Position numbers and translations under genes: made by a program. From Acidimicrobiales bacterium (GTDB lineage: Bacteria; Actinomycetota; Acidimicrobiia; Acidimicrobiales; Aldehydirespiratoraceae): a stretch of 37,516 nucleotides of DNA. Shown here piece by piece: positions 24,355 to 32,898 of this stretch. The notes beneath the pieces are model-generated. The model saw nothing but the letters and a program-made list of their open reading frames with translations. It did not search any database and was not told where the DNA came from. The stretch is taken from the NCBI GenBank assembly GCA_029247365.1, contig JAQWLJ010000015.1, forward strand, positions 1 through 37,516. Direction: 5' to 3'. How positions within the stretch are numbered: position 1 is the stretch's first letter; every line of letters begins with the position of its first letter.

Positions 24355-26580
24355 CTACTCCTCCACGAGAGTCGTCGTGGTCGTCGGCGGCGGCTCAGAC
24401 GTCGTGGTCGTCGGCGGCGGCTCAGACGTCGTGGTCGTCGGCGGCGGCTCAGACGTCGTGGTCGTCGGCGGCGGCTCAGACGTCGTGGTCGTCGGCGGCG
24501 GCTCAGGCGACGAGGGATACGGCAACACACCAATGTGCAGGTGGTCGTGGTGCACCTCGTCGGTAAAGGTGCGGGCAACCGCGTCCGGGAACAGCCATGG
24601 GCTCCCAAACTCCTTGATGTCATAGCGCCACACGACCCACTCCGAAAGTACGTAGAAGTACGACGATGACGGCTCGTGCGAGTCGATCACGAGCTCGGAT
24701 TCGAGCTTGTAGATATCGACGGCACGCCCAACCGAGTGGTTACTCACCCGGTTGGTGCCGAAGACGTTGTAGGAGTGCCCGGTCTGGAGCACGACGACCG
24801 CGTAGGGCGTACGGTCTGCAATGTCGAGCATCACTTGCAACAACTGCAGATTGATGTAGCCGTTGTAGATGTCCCAGGCACCCGTATCAGGCAGATCGAT
24901 GCGTGGATGATCGACAACAGCTGCGGCGAGTGGATGGAGGTCGGCGGGCCGTTCAACCGGGCTGCCACCGGTAGAAGCGATCGTTTCGAGCTCCCACCCC
25001 TTCGTTGCAGATCCAGCGAGGCGGACTTCCATTGTTCGGGTCTCAACTCGCTCTGGGGCGGTGCTGCCCTCGCGACCGAGATCCTGGCGGATCACGACGA
25101 TCATCGAGATCCGACCGTCGCGATGACCGCCCATCTGGACGTACTCGACCGTGCCGCGCGACCACATACCCGGGTGATGCACCGCCTGCACCTCGACGAC
25201 CATCGCGTCAAAAAAGTCCGGCTCGACCGGCGGTACGGTCGCCAGTACGTCGTCGAGCGACGAATCGACCTCGTACGTAGTGATGATCTGCGTCACCAGT
25301 GCCCCAAGGTGTTTCGCTTCGGGTTGAACCTCATTGGCAGTAGGTTCAAATGGCTCGGGATAGGCGGGTAACGGGGGCTCTTCGACGGGCTGGTCGGATC
25401 CACTGACGTCGTCGTCGGAATCCTCGTCGCGTGTCTCGAGGATGCTGCTGGTAGGGGCAGGCTGATCCAAGACGGCAGCATCACCCTCGAGACCGGAGGC
25501 GGTTAGGTCTCCGCCGCCGCCGACCCTCACGACGGCGAGCGCAATCAGCACGATGATGTTGAGCGCGCCTACAGAGAAAACAAGTTTCTTCAGGAGGGCA
25601 TCCGTTGCGCTGGAGCGCAGTTCGTCACCGGCAGCGCTCGACCGAGCCCTGCGGTTGGCATCAAACGTCGTGATTGGGCGCTCGACGAGGTGCCAAGAGA
25701 CAAGGGTGGCGATGACCGTAAAAATCGCCGCACTCCATAGCGGGATATCAGAGCGAACGAACACGTAGTGCCAAAGGAAAACCCCGAAGGAGACCTCGGC
25801 GACCGCGAGCAGGATGCGATTCTCCAACCACACAGGCGCTGTCTTTGCGTACTCGAGTGCAACGGCGGACAAGCCGAGTGCCAGGAAGCCGCCCCACAAA
25901 ATCATGCTGCCCGTGTTGCCGAACACGGGCAGCAACATCAGGCCGAGCAACGCCGGAATCGACCACTCGGCTAGCGGGAGCTTTGGGAGCTTCGCCACCG
26001 CCAAGAAGCAGCCGACCATGAGTGCGGCCGCGTTGGTGTCGCTTGCGTTGTACACCCACCCTGGCGACATCACCTCGATCGCGATCGCGCGCCACACGAT
26101 GGCGATGACGGCGAGACCGCCGATGATATGGACTCGACGGTTGGCCGGGATGGCCTTCATCACCAGTGGCCACAGCACGTAGAAGTGGAAAATCACGGCG
26201 ATGAACCATGTGTGGGTCAGGCGGCCAAGGGTGACCCCCTCGGTGCGGGCGTAGTTGGCGTAGAAGCCGATGGCCGGCTGCACCTGCGACCACGCCGTCC
26301 CAATCACCAACATCGCCAGACAGACGACAAAAACCGCCGGCACCAATCGCACGAAACGCTTGCGATAGAACCCCAGCAGATTGAGGCCGCCGGTCGCATC
26401 CATCTCGGCGCAAATCGCGCTGGTAATCACGAACCCTGACAGCACGAAGAACAGCGGAACACCCCAATGCCCTGCCGGAACCACCTGGTTGTCGACGTGA
26501 TATGCGACAACCATCGCGATTGCGACCGTTCGCAGTCCATCGAGAGCGGGAATCCGTCCCGTCACCGTGCTCTTTGTCAC
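24355..26580 (-). CDS. Acyltransferase-3 membrane protein with C-terminal M15-like peptidase domain and repeat tail
   Basis: 741 residues. Residues about 8-350 are an OafA/YrhL-type acyltransferase-3 domain with about ten membrane helices (IPALDGLRTVAIAMVVAYHV at the start, then GVPLFFVLSGFVIT). An Asp/Glu/Pro-rich linker and an external domain follow. That domain ends in an M15-type zinc site: SNHSVGRAVDIY with His615 and Asp622 (H-x6-D), and HHDHLHIG with His680/His682, as in D-Ala-D-Ala peptidases. The tail is five (S)EPPPTTTT units before TTLVEE. It may act on envelope glycans or peptidoglycan, but the substrate is unknown. The start is GTG 26580, just before the domain; open frame upstream to 26724 overlaps the MFS promoter region. 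Confidence 0.87.
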   Translation of the reverse strand: MTKSTVTGRIPALDGLRTVAIAMVVAYHVDNQVVPAGHWGVPLFFVLSGFVITSAICAEMDATGGLNLLGFYRKRFVRLVPAVFVVCLAMLVIGTAWSQVQPAIGFYANYARTEGVTLGRLTHTWFIAVIFHFYVLWPLVMKAIPANRRVHIIGGLAVIAIVWRAIAIEVMSPGWVYNASDTNAAALMVGCFLAVAKLPKLPLAEWSIPALLGLMLLPVFGNTGSMILWGGFLALGLSAVALEYAKTAPVWLENRILLAVAEVSFGVFLWHYVFVRSDIPLWSAAIFTVIATLVSWHLVERPITTFDANRRARSSAAGDELRSSATDALLKKLVFSVGALNIIVLIALAVVRVGGGGDLTASGLEGDAAVLDQPAPTSSILETRDEDSDDDVSGSDQPVEEPPLPAYPEPFEPTANEVQPEAKHLGALVTQIITTYEVDSSLDDVLATVPPVEPDFFDAMVVEVQAVHHPGMWSRGTVEYVQMGGHRDGRISMIVVIRQDLGREGSTAPERVETRTMEVRLAGSATKGWELETIASTGGSPVERPADLHPLAAAVVDHPRIDLPDTGAWDIYNGYINLQLLQVMLDIADRTPYAVVVLQTGHSYNVFGTNRVSNHSVGRAVDIYKLESELVIDSHEPSSSYFYVLSEWVVWRYDIKEFGSPWLFPDAVARTFTDEVHHDHLHIGVLPYPSSPEPPPTTTTSEPPPTTTTSEPPPTTTTSEPPPTTTTSEPPPTTTTTLVEE
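24374..24508. repeat. 27-bp tandem repeat (5 copies) in the acyltransferase gene
   Basis: Five head-to-tail 27-bp units, the first four identical and the fifth diverging at its end. Each unit encodes nine residues, SEPPPTTTT, on the minus strand. This is a Pro/Thr-rich spacer as used to cross or stick to the cell wall. Near-identity implies recent copy-number change. Confidence 0.92.
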
Positions 26581-26725
26581 AACTGCTTCATCATCGCATT
26601 TCCGCTGATGATCAAGCGGTAGCCCACAAGCGAATTCGTGGACAGCTACACCAAAAATGTGCCCACGATGTCTGGCCCTTTCGGCACTGCTGACAGCCAT
26701 TTCGTTCGCGAGCCGTATGCCCACC

Positions 26726-26731
26726 TACCCT
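26726..26731 (+). promoter_or_regulatory. -10 element (TACCCT) of the MFS gene
   Basis: TACCCT ends 6 bp before GTG 26738. This spacing supports that GTG as a leaderless start rather than the upstream ATG 26717 or the frame opening at 26657. Confidence 0.45.
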
Positions 26732-26737
26732 CCGGCG

Positions 26738-27889
26738 GTGACCCGCCCCGTCTCGGACCGAATGATCGCCTTGACACTCGCGCTTGTCCCGTTCTCCTCG
26801 ATCGGTCTGGCCCGGTTCGCATTCAGCCTGGTGTTGCCGGCGATGCGAGACGAGCTGGACTGGTCGTACTTCGACGGCGGGCTCGCAACTACCGCTAATG
26901 CTGCCGGCTACCTTGCAGGAGCGATTTTTGGCGCACGAGCGGCTCGGCGCTTCGGCGACCGGGCGGTGATCGTGTGGGGAAGTGCCGGTATGGCGCTCAC
27001 ACTCTTCGCTACTGCGGCCACCGACCTCTTTCTTGCGATCCTCATCTTCCGGTTCGGTGCCGGTCTGTTCGGCGGGTTGGCGTTCGTCGCCGGCGGCACG
27101 TTGGCCACGCAGCTGTCGAAGACAACCGTGCCCTCGGCTCTCGTCTGGTTCCCGGGTGGCGCGGGCCTTGCGATCTTGCTTACTGCGCTCGGCCTCCCGC
27201 CCGTCGAGGACGCGTTCGGCGGGTGGCGATCGGGCTGGCTCGTGCTCGGCGGCGTCGCATTGGTCGCAACAGGGATTCTCGCAACCATCGTCCCCGAGCA
27301 CCGCGCTGATCACGTGGTCCAGACGGCGACGCTCGTCGACCGCATTCGGGGCCTCGAAATCTCCTATGCCCTGTTTGGGCTCGGCTATATCTCGTATGCC
27401 ACGTTTGTCGTCGCGTTCGTTCGCGACGGGGACGCCGACGTGTCGACTGTTGTATTCTGGGCGACACTCGGAACGGCAACCGTTGTCGGCTCGTTCGTCT
27501 GGCCGGCGCTCTTTGCTCACTACACGGCAGGTGCCGTGTACCCAATCACACTCGTCGTCTGTGCAGCAGGCGTGGCGTTGATCATTATCGACCGCTCCAC
27601 GATCAGCGCCCTCGTGTCGGCATCGCTGTTCGGGGTCAGTGCCCTGGCCGTGGTGAGCGGCGTGAACGCGGCTGCGCGCGATCGAGTGCAGCCCGAGAGC
27701 TGGGGTGGGGCCATCGGGCGGCTCACAGCAACGTTCGGCGTGGGCCAGATGCTCGGTCCGCTCCTCGGCGGCTCACTGGGGGACACAAGTCGCGGCCTTC
27801 AACTCGGACTGGCTGCATCCGCCGCGATCCTTGCGGTGGGCGCGCTGGTGGCGTTCGTCGATCGAAACCGCAATCGACCGGTGGCCTGA
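26738..27889 (+). CDS. Major facilitator superfamily transporter
   Basis: 383 residues with about 12 hydrophobic helices. Helix 1 (MIALTLALVPFSSIGLARFAF) and the following helix with NAAGYLAGAIFGAR match the MFS YbfB/arabinose-efflux-like branch. AARRFGDRAVIVWGSAGMAL holds the loop 2-3 basic motif. It should exchange or export a small organic molecule across the inner membrane; substrate unknown. Start GTG 26738 is chosen from the TACCCT hexamer; ATG 26762 (MIALTL) is the alternative. It converges on the TauD-type dioxygenase gene with 11 bp between, so it may serve an organosulfate pathway, but this is only proximity. Confidence 0.88.
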   Translation: MTRPVSDRMIALTLALVPFSSIGLARFAFSLVLPAMRDELDWSYFDGGLATTANAAGYLAGAIFGARAARRFGDRAVIVWGSAGMALTLFATAATDLFLAILIFRFGAGLFGGLAFVAGGTLATQLSKTTVPSALVWFPGGAGLAILLTALGLPPVEDAFGGWRSGWLVLGGVALVATGILATIVPEHRADHVVQTATLVDRIRGLEISYALFGLGYISYATFVVAFVRDGDADVSTVVFWATLGTATVVGSFVWPALFAHYTAGAVYPITLVVCAAGVALIIIDRSTISALVSASLFGVSALAVVSGVNAAARDRVQPESWGGAIGRLTATFGVGQMLGPLLGGSLGDTSRGLQLGLAASAAILAVGALVAFVDRNRNRPVA

Positions 27890-27900
27890 TCGACGGACAG

Positions 27901-28674
27901 CTAGGCGGGTGCGTCGCCGGCGACCACGGCGCGGTACATAACGCGCCGTTCGCTGTAGTCACGAATCGGGGCATGCATCACCGAACGGTTGTCCCACAGC
28001 ACCAAATCGCCGACCTCCCAGTCGTGGCGGTACGTGAACTCGGGCTGGGTGGCATGCAGGACCGTGCGGAGGATAAGTTCGCAGCCGGCGGCGTCGTCCA
28101 TCCCTTCGATCGTCTTGGTAAACGGCATGTTGACGTACAACGCCTTGCGACCCGTCTCGTCGTGGGTGCGGATCGCAGGGTGCAGCGTTACCGGCATGTC
28201 GGGGTTGAAGACCTTGCCGGAGTGCCATGCCATCGCGTCGTCGAGCTGCGATCGCAGATGTTCGGGGAACGCGTCGTACGCCAGATGCTGGTTGGCAAAG
28301 ATCGTCCCACCACCTTCTGATGGCAGCTTTCGGGCCTGCAGCATCGTGATTTTCGGTGGGGTTGGGTGCCAGGTCATGTCGGAGTGCCAAAAGCCGAGCC
28401 GATCGTCACCCTCGCCTTCGGACATGATGAGCTGGATGAACGGTGTCTGATCGACCCGGGTTGCCGGGTGTTCGAGCAGGTCACCCCAGGCGCGTGCAAA
28501 GCGCTCGAGTTCGTCGATGGCAAGCTTCTCGCCTGGGATCACAAGGACGTGGTGCTCGAGCAGTATCGGCAGGAGCAACTTGCGAACCTCGTCAGGTTCC
28601 ATCGTGCGGAGGTCGAGACCCTCAACTCGGGCGCCGAGGTTGACCCCCGCCTTCGTGATCGTCAGCTGCGTCAT
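27901..28674 (-). CDS. TauD/TfdA-family Fe(II)/2-oxoglutarate dioxygenase
   Basis: 257 residues. The iron triad is His97-x-Asp99 in GFWHSDMTW and His234 in SVMHAP, with a 2-oxoglutarate Arg in the RDYSERRVMYR segment. ALYVN and TLHPAIRTH are typical family strands. Members oxidise the carbon next to sulfonate, sulfate ester or aryloxy groups (TauD, AtsK, TfdA). The neighbouring alkylsulfatase-like and sulfatase genes suggest an alkyl sulfate or sulfonate substrate. It uses a Shine-Dalgarno GAGGAG 8 nt before the ATG. It is divergent from the MBL gene across 103 bp. Confidence 0.93.
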   Translation of the reverse strand: MTQLTITKAGVNLGARVEGLDLRTMEPDEVRKLLLPILLEHHVLVIPGEKLAIDELERFARAWGDLLEHPATRVDQTPFIQLIMSEGEGDDRLGFWHSDMTWHPTPPKITMLQARKLPSEGGGTIFANQHLAYDAFPEHLRSQLDDAMAWHSGKVFNPDMPVTLHPAIRTHDETGRKALYVNMPFTKTIEGMDDAAGCELILRTVLHATQPEFTYRHDWEVGDLVLWDNRSVMHAPIRDYSERRVMYRAVVAGDAPA

Positions 28675-28736
28675 CGTTGTGCTCCTCGATTAATCATCGC
28701 GTCGAGTTCTCGTGTTCACGTCGGGTAGTTCCCGAG

Positions 28737-28765
28737 TTGAACGAAGCGGAGTATTTTCATACACT
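28737..28765 (+). promoter_or_regulatory. -35/-10 promoter of the alkylsulfatase-like operon
   Basis: TTGAAC at 28737-28742, a 17-bp spacer, and TACACT at 28760-28765, in an AT-rich patch 12 bp before ATG 28778. It is the best complete sigma-70-type promoter I see in the window. Confidence 0.55.
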
Positions 28766-28777
28766 ACGCAATTACTT

Positions 28778-30067
28778 ATGGCAGAAGCAAACCCCGCTCC
28801 AACGACCTCGGCGCAACCGGGGCACGAACCATCCAAGCTTGCGTCCCTGCCAAAGGCCCCGGCCAGCGTGCTGGTCAGCCCGGGCGTGTGGATACTCGCT
28901 GCGCAAGGCAACGCGCTCGCAATCGAGACCGCCGACGGCGTGGTGCTCGTCGACTCCGGACGGGGTGGACAGATGACCGCTGGGATGATTGCCGAGCTGC
29001 GCACGCTCACCGAAGCGCCCGTAACGACAATCTGTTATTCACACGGCCATGTCGGCTACAACGCCGGTCTGCCCCAGTGGGTCGACCACAACGCCGAGCG
29101 GGGCGATGCGCCGCCTCGCATCATTGCCCACCGCAACCTGCCGCTGCGCTACGACCGCTACCGCGAGACCGAGGGCTACCAGGCGATCCTCAACGAGATG
29201 CAGTTCCCCGGCATCAGTAAGCGGTTCGACCCACGCAAGATCGACCCCACCGAGACATTCGACGACCACCTCGTTGTGTCGGCGTCACCCCGCGTTGAGT
29301 TATTGTGGGCTCCGTCAGAGACCGACGATGCCATCTCGGTGTGGCTGCCGGAGACCCGCACGCTCTACACGGGGCCTGCGGTACCCGCCGACTTCATCCC
29401 CAACGTCGGTACTCCGCAGCGGTCGCTTCGACTGACCGGCCGATGGGCCAACACGTTGGACCGATTGATCGAGCTTCGTCCCGAGGTCCTGGTCATCGAG
29501 TTTGGTCCGTTCGTGACCGGCGAAGATCTCATTCAGGAGCGGCTCTCCACGACCGCAAACGCACTGCGCTGGCTTCGACGCGAGGTCGTCGACCGCCTCA
29601 ACCGTGGGCTGAACGAGCGCGACATCCTCGCTGACCTCGACTACCCCGACGAGGTCTTTGGCTACCCATGGCTCACCTGGGCCTACGGCAGTCCCGAGTA
29701 CATCGTCCGTGATCTCGTTCGGGAGGAGAGCGGTTGGTGGGATCGGAACCCGACCACGCTGCACCCGTCGGCCCCCGCCGATGTTGCCCGGGCGACCTTT
29801 GATGCGATCGCAGACCCGGGCGCGGTCATCGCGCAAGCAGAGGCGCTGGCCGAGCGCGGAGACCCCCAACTGGCCATGCACGTGATCGACCTCGTCGCGC
29901 TCGGCCCCGATGACGAGCCCGCCGTGGTCCGGGCCCGCTCGGTCAAGTCTGACCTGTGCCGGTCCCGGTCAAAGCAGATCGCCCCTTACCCGAGCAAGGG
30001 GCTCTACAAGTCGAGCGGTATCCGCCTCAAGCAAGGCGTCATCTCCTGGGAAGGCGTCATCGAATGA
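28778..30067 (+). CDS. Alkylsulfatase-like MBL-fold protein with altered metal motif
   Basis: 429 residues. The N-terminal MBL domain (GVWILAAQGNALAIETADGVVLVDSGRGG) and the C-terminal helical part (PWLTWAYGSPEYIVRDLVREESGWWDRNPTTLHP, then GDPQLAMHVIDLVAL and IAPYPSKGLYKSSGIRLK) match the SdsA1/BDS1-type alkyl sulfatase dimerisation region. The canonical HxHxDH reads YSHGHVGYN: His89 and His91 remain, but the Asp and second His (positions 93-94) are Gly-Tyr. One metal site is thus altered and the activity may differ. ATG 28778 follows the TTGAAC/TACACT promoter. It overlaps the sulfatase gene by 4 bp, forming an operon with it and a TetR gene. Confidence 0.85.
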   Translation: MAEANPAPTTSAQPGHEPSKLASLPKAPASVLVSPGVWILAAQGNALAIETADGVVLVDSGRGGQMTAGMIAELRTLTEAPVTTICYSHGHVGYNAGLPQWVDHNAERGDAPPRIIAHRNLPLRYDRYRETEGYQAILNEMQFPGISKRFDPRKIDPTETFDDHLVVSASPRVELLWAPSETDDAISVWLPETRTLYTGPAVPADFIPNVGTPQRSLRLTGRWANTLDRLIELRPEVLVIEFGPFVTGEDLIQERLSTTANALRWLRREVVDRLNRGLNERDILADLDYPDEVFGYPWLTWAYGSPEYIVRDLVREESGWWDRNPTTLHPSAPADVARATFDAIADPGAVIAQAEALAERGDPQLAMHVIDLVALGPDDEPAVVRARSVKSDLCRSRSKQIAPYPSKGLYKSSGIRLKQGVISWEGVIE

Positions 30068-31482
30068 GCGAAGGAAAGCCAAATCTGCTCTTCCTCTACG
30101 CCGATCAGCACCGCGCCGACGTGATGGGGTGCGCCGGCAACGACATCGTCGTCACACCGCACCTCGATCGCCTGGCGGGCGAAGGCGTGCGGTTCGATCA
30201 GGCGTGGACCGAGAGCCCTATCTGTCAGCCTGCGCGTGCGTCGCTTCTCACCGGCCGTTTCCCAAGCGACCATGGCGTACTCGGCAACTTCGCCGGCGAC
30301 TGCCAGCCCGACTGGGACGTCTTCCCTCGCCGCTTGCAGCAGGCCGGCTACACCACGGCCTCGATCGGCAAAACCCACTTCGACTCGTGGCCGATGGGCG
30401 CCGAGCCTGGCACACCCGCGCCCACCGAGGAGTGGATCGGCAGCTTCGGCTTCGACCACGTTGTCGAGGAGTTCGACCGGTACGTCCACCTGTTCGACGT
30501 CGACACGCCGTACATGTCGTTCCTGCGCAGGCATGGTGCGCTCGAGCTGTACCAGGACGTCATTCGCGACAACTTCCGCGCCGGTGACAAGCACTGGAAC
30601 GCCATCACCTCTCCCCTGCCCCAAGAACTCGATCTCACCAGTTTTCTCGCTGACGAAGCCGAGCAGTGGCTCGCGACGCGACCAGCCAACCAACCGTGGT
30701 TCCTTCAACTGTCGTTCGTGCAGCCCCACGTCCCGCTGATCGGCGACCCGATTTGGGCCGAACACTACGCGGGAGCACAGATTGAGCGGACTGCGAGAAC
30801 CGAACCCACAACCGAAAACGAAGCCTGGGCACAGCAACTCGCCTTCATGCGTCGCCACTCCCACAGCGACCTCCTCACCGACGAGTTCGTGCTCGCCGGA
30901 GCCCGCCAGTACTACGCAATGGTCTCGCTGATCGATCAGCGCATCGGCAATCTGATCGCTCAGCTCGAGCGCTCGGGTCAACTCGACAACACCTGGATCA
31001 TCTACTGCGCCGATCATGGCGAAATGCTTGGCGACCACGGCGTCATGGCGAAGATGAACTTCTATCGATCGTCGGTACGGGTACCGCTGATCATCCGGCC
31101 GCCCGGGGGCACCGACGGCCGGGTCGAGACGTCGCCCGTGCAGGCATTCGACGTCGCCGCGACGCTGCTCGACGCAGGGCGAGCGACCCCACTCGACGGC
31201 TCGACCGCCCGGTCACTCACCCCGATGGTCAGCGGCAATGCGGCGACGGCCCGAGACGCCGCGGTGAGCATGATTCGCATGCGGCCGGACCTCACGACGT
31301 GGCAGGCCGTCACCAATGGTCGATGGCGAGCGACGTTCAGCGCCGACACCGGCGCGGCGGTCGAATTGTTCGATCTCGTCGACGATCCCGATGAGGCCAC
31401 TAACCGTGTGGACGATCCCGGTGCAGCTGATGATCTCGCCCGTATGGCCGACCTGCTGGCCTCCACGCTCGGGGCGACATGA
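30064..31482 (+). CDS. Type I sulfatase, 472 aa
   Basis: Formylglycine sulfatase of the choline-sulfatase/arylsulfatase type. It has FLYADQHRAD with Asp14-Gln15 at the metal site, CQPARASLLTGR with Cys54 as the future formylglycine, SIGKTHFDSWP with the active-site Lys and His, and IYCADHGEMLGDHGVMAK. No signal peptide is present, so it is cytosolic. It hydrolyses the sulfate ester of an imported or intracellular substrate. ATG 30064 overlaps the MBL stop, and its own stop overlaps the TetR start (both ATGA), so the three are translated together. It depends on a formylglycine-generating enzyme encoded elsewhere. Confidence 0.95.
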   Translation: MSEGKPNLLFLYADQHRADVMGCAGNDIVVTPHLDRLAGEGVRFDQAWTESPICQPARASLLTGRFPSDHGVLGNFAGDCQPDWDVFPRRLQQAGYTTASIGKTHFDSWPMGAEPGTPAPTEEWIGSFGFDHVVEEFDRYVHLFDVDTPYMSFLRRHGALELYQDVIRDNFRAGDKHWNAITSPLPQELDLTSFLADEAEQWLATRPANQPWFLQLSFVQPHVPLIGDPIWAEHYAGAQIERTARTEPTTENEAWAQQLAFMRRHSHSDLLTDEFVLAGARQYYAMVSLIDQRIGNLIAQLERSGQLDNTWIIYCADHGEMLGDHGVMAKMNFYRSSVRVPLIIRPPGGTDGRVETSPVQAFDVAATLLDAGRATPLDGSTARSLTPMVSGNAATARDAAVSMIRMRPDLTTWQAVTNGRWRATFSADTGAAVELFDLVDDPDEATNRVDDPGAADDLARMADLLASTLGAT

Positions 31483-32066
31483 CGTGTGTCGACGGACGTA
31501 TCGCTCGCGGCGAACGCACACGGAAGGCCGTGGTAGGCGCGCTCCTCTCGCTCTACGAGGAGAACAACCTCACGCCGACTATCGACGACATCGCGTCACG
31601 CGTCGGCATGACTTCGAGGACGATCTACCACCACTTCGCGGACCACGAGGCGATCGCTGAAGCGTTGCGTGAACATCAACGTCCCTTGATCGCGCCGCAC
31701 CTCGCCGCCCAGCCCTCGGGCACGCTCGACGCTCGCGTCCAGGGTCTCATCGCTCAGCGAGCAGAGCTCTTCGAGCTCGTTGCACCGGTCCGTCGAGCAG
31801 CCCTCGCAAACATGCACCGGTCGGCGCGCATGCGAAAGAGCCAAGCCGGCATGGCGTCCCGGCTTCGTCGACAGGTGGCAACCACCTTCGACACCGAACT
31901 CTCGCAGCTCGACGACGACCTCAGGGCGGAGACGCTCGAGATCCTCGACCTCTACCTCAGCTGGGACACGTGGGAACGACTCCGGCGTTGGCAACGACTG
32001 TCGGTTACCAGATCGAAGGCCCTGGTCCGCGGTCTCGTCAGCGAGACTCTCACTCCACCGGTTTGA
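31479..32066 (+). CDS. TetR-family transcriptional regulator
   Basis: 195 residues. The helix-turn-helix spans LTPTIDDIASRVGMTSRTIYHHFADHEAIAEAL (about 30-62), a standard TetR recognition pattern, and the remainder is a helical effector domain with several Arg-rich turns (MHRSARMRKSQAGMASRLRRQ). As the last gene of the alkylsulfatase-like/sulfatase operon it is probably an autoregulated, substrate-responsive repressor of that operon. Its 3' end overlaps the converging HTTM gene by 17 bp. Confidence 0.92.
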   Translation: MTCVDGRIARGERTRKAVVGALLSLYEENNLTPTIDDIASRVGMTSRTIYHHFADHEAIAEALREHQRPLIAPHLAAQPSGTLDARVQGLIAQRAELFELVAPVRRAALANMHRSARMRKSQAGMASRLRRQVATTFDTELSQLDDDLRAETLEILDLYLSWDTWERLRRWQRLSVTRSKALVRGLVSETLTPPV

Positions 32067-32898
32067 TCTCGGGCGCCTCGGTCAGGTCCCGTGAGCGCCG
32101 GGGCAGCCACTGCACGAGGCGCTCCATCGGCAGCAGCGGCGCCAGCGCAACGCCGAGGAGCTGATACGGGAACAGAATCGCCATGAAGACGGTGATGGCG
32201 ACGTGGAAGCCGAACGCCATCACACTCCAGCCCAACGCCCAACGGCGGCCGAGCAGGGCAAGCGGGGCGCCGAGTTCGACTACCATTGTGGCGACCGCAG
32301 CGGGACCAAGCAGCCAACCCTGGCGAAGGAACCAGCCCGCGAACGGCGACGAGACATCGCCGAGCAGCTCCTTTCGGGCGTTATCGAACGCGATCTGATG
32401 GCGCAGCACATCACCGTCAAGCCAGGCCAAGCCGCTGATCCGGAGCTTGGCAACGCCCGCGACCACATACGTCCCCACGGTGAGGACGGCCATTGCATCA
32501 ACCGCCCAACGCCGGTCGCTGCGGGTGTACGCAGCGACGGCGAGCACCACCAAGTGGAGCGCCACGAGGTTCTCGGTGTGGAAGAGCTGACCCCACGAGT
32601 TCCGATAGGTCGTCACCACCAGAAACGCGAACGCCGCGACCGGGCCGCTGATCGTCGGGAAACGACCCAGCGCGAACACGGCGCAGCTGACCGGCGTGGC
32701 GATGACCAAGCCGATCAGCACCAAATCAGGAAGGGGGCCGTCGAGCAGCCCGAGTGGGCCGACCGGATCGAACCGACGGTCGGCAAAGGCGAGCGGGTCG
32801 AGTAGGGCCGGTGCCCGTACCGCACTCCAGACTGCGGCGTAGGCAGCGACAAGGAATCGCAAAACGGCAAGTCGGCGCTCGGTGACGTCAGCCGACAC
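32050..32898 (-). CDS. HTTM-domain (gamma-carboxylase-like) membrane protein
   Basis: 282 residues with about eight to nine hydrophobic helices. The order LRFLVAAYAAVWSAVR, SWGQLFHTENLVALHLVV, GTYVVAGVAKLRISGLAWLDGDVL, VVELGAPLALLGRRW and FHVAITVFMAILFPYQLLG is that of the HTTM family, distantly related to vitamin K-dependent gamma-glutamyl carboxylase. The catalytic Lys/His of the vertebrate enzyme cannot be assigned safely, and bacterial members have no settled function. GTG 32898 overlaps the upstream small gene by 11 bp, so the two form a pair. The C-terminal end overlaps the converging TetR gene by 17 bp. Confidence 0.85.
   Translation of the reverse strand: MSADVTERRLAVLRFLVAAYAAVWSAVRAPALLDPLAFADRRFDPVGPLGLLDGPLPDLVLIGLVIATPVSCAVFALGRFPTISGPVAAFAFLVVTTYRNSWGQLFHTENLVALHLVVLAVAAYTRSDRRWAVDAMAVLTVGTYVVAGVAKLRISGLAWLDGDVLRHQIAFDNARKELLGDVSSPFAGWFLRQGWLLGPAAVATMVVELGAPLALLGRRWALGWSVMAFGFHVAITVFMAILFPYQLLGVALAPLLPMERLVQWLPRRSRDLTEAPEIKPVE

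Noticed and set aside
24374-24508. CRISPR array
   Set aside because: The 27-bp units are contiguous without spacers and encode a Pro/Thr repeat in frame.
30004-31038. 344-codon open frame on the minus strand
   Set aside because: It is antisense to the third sulfatase and to the end of the MBL gene; no motifs.
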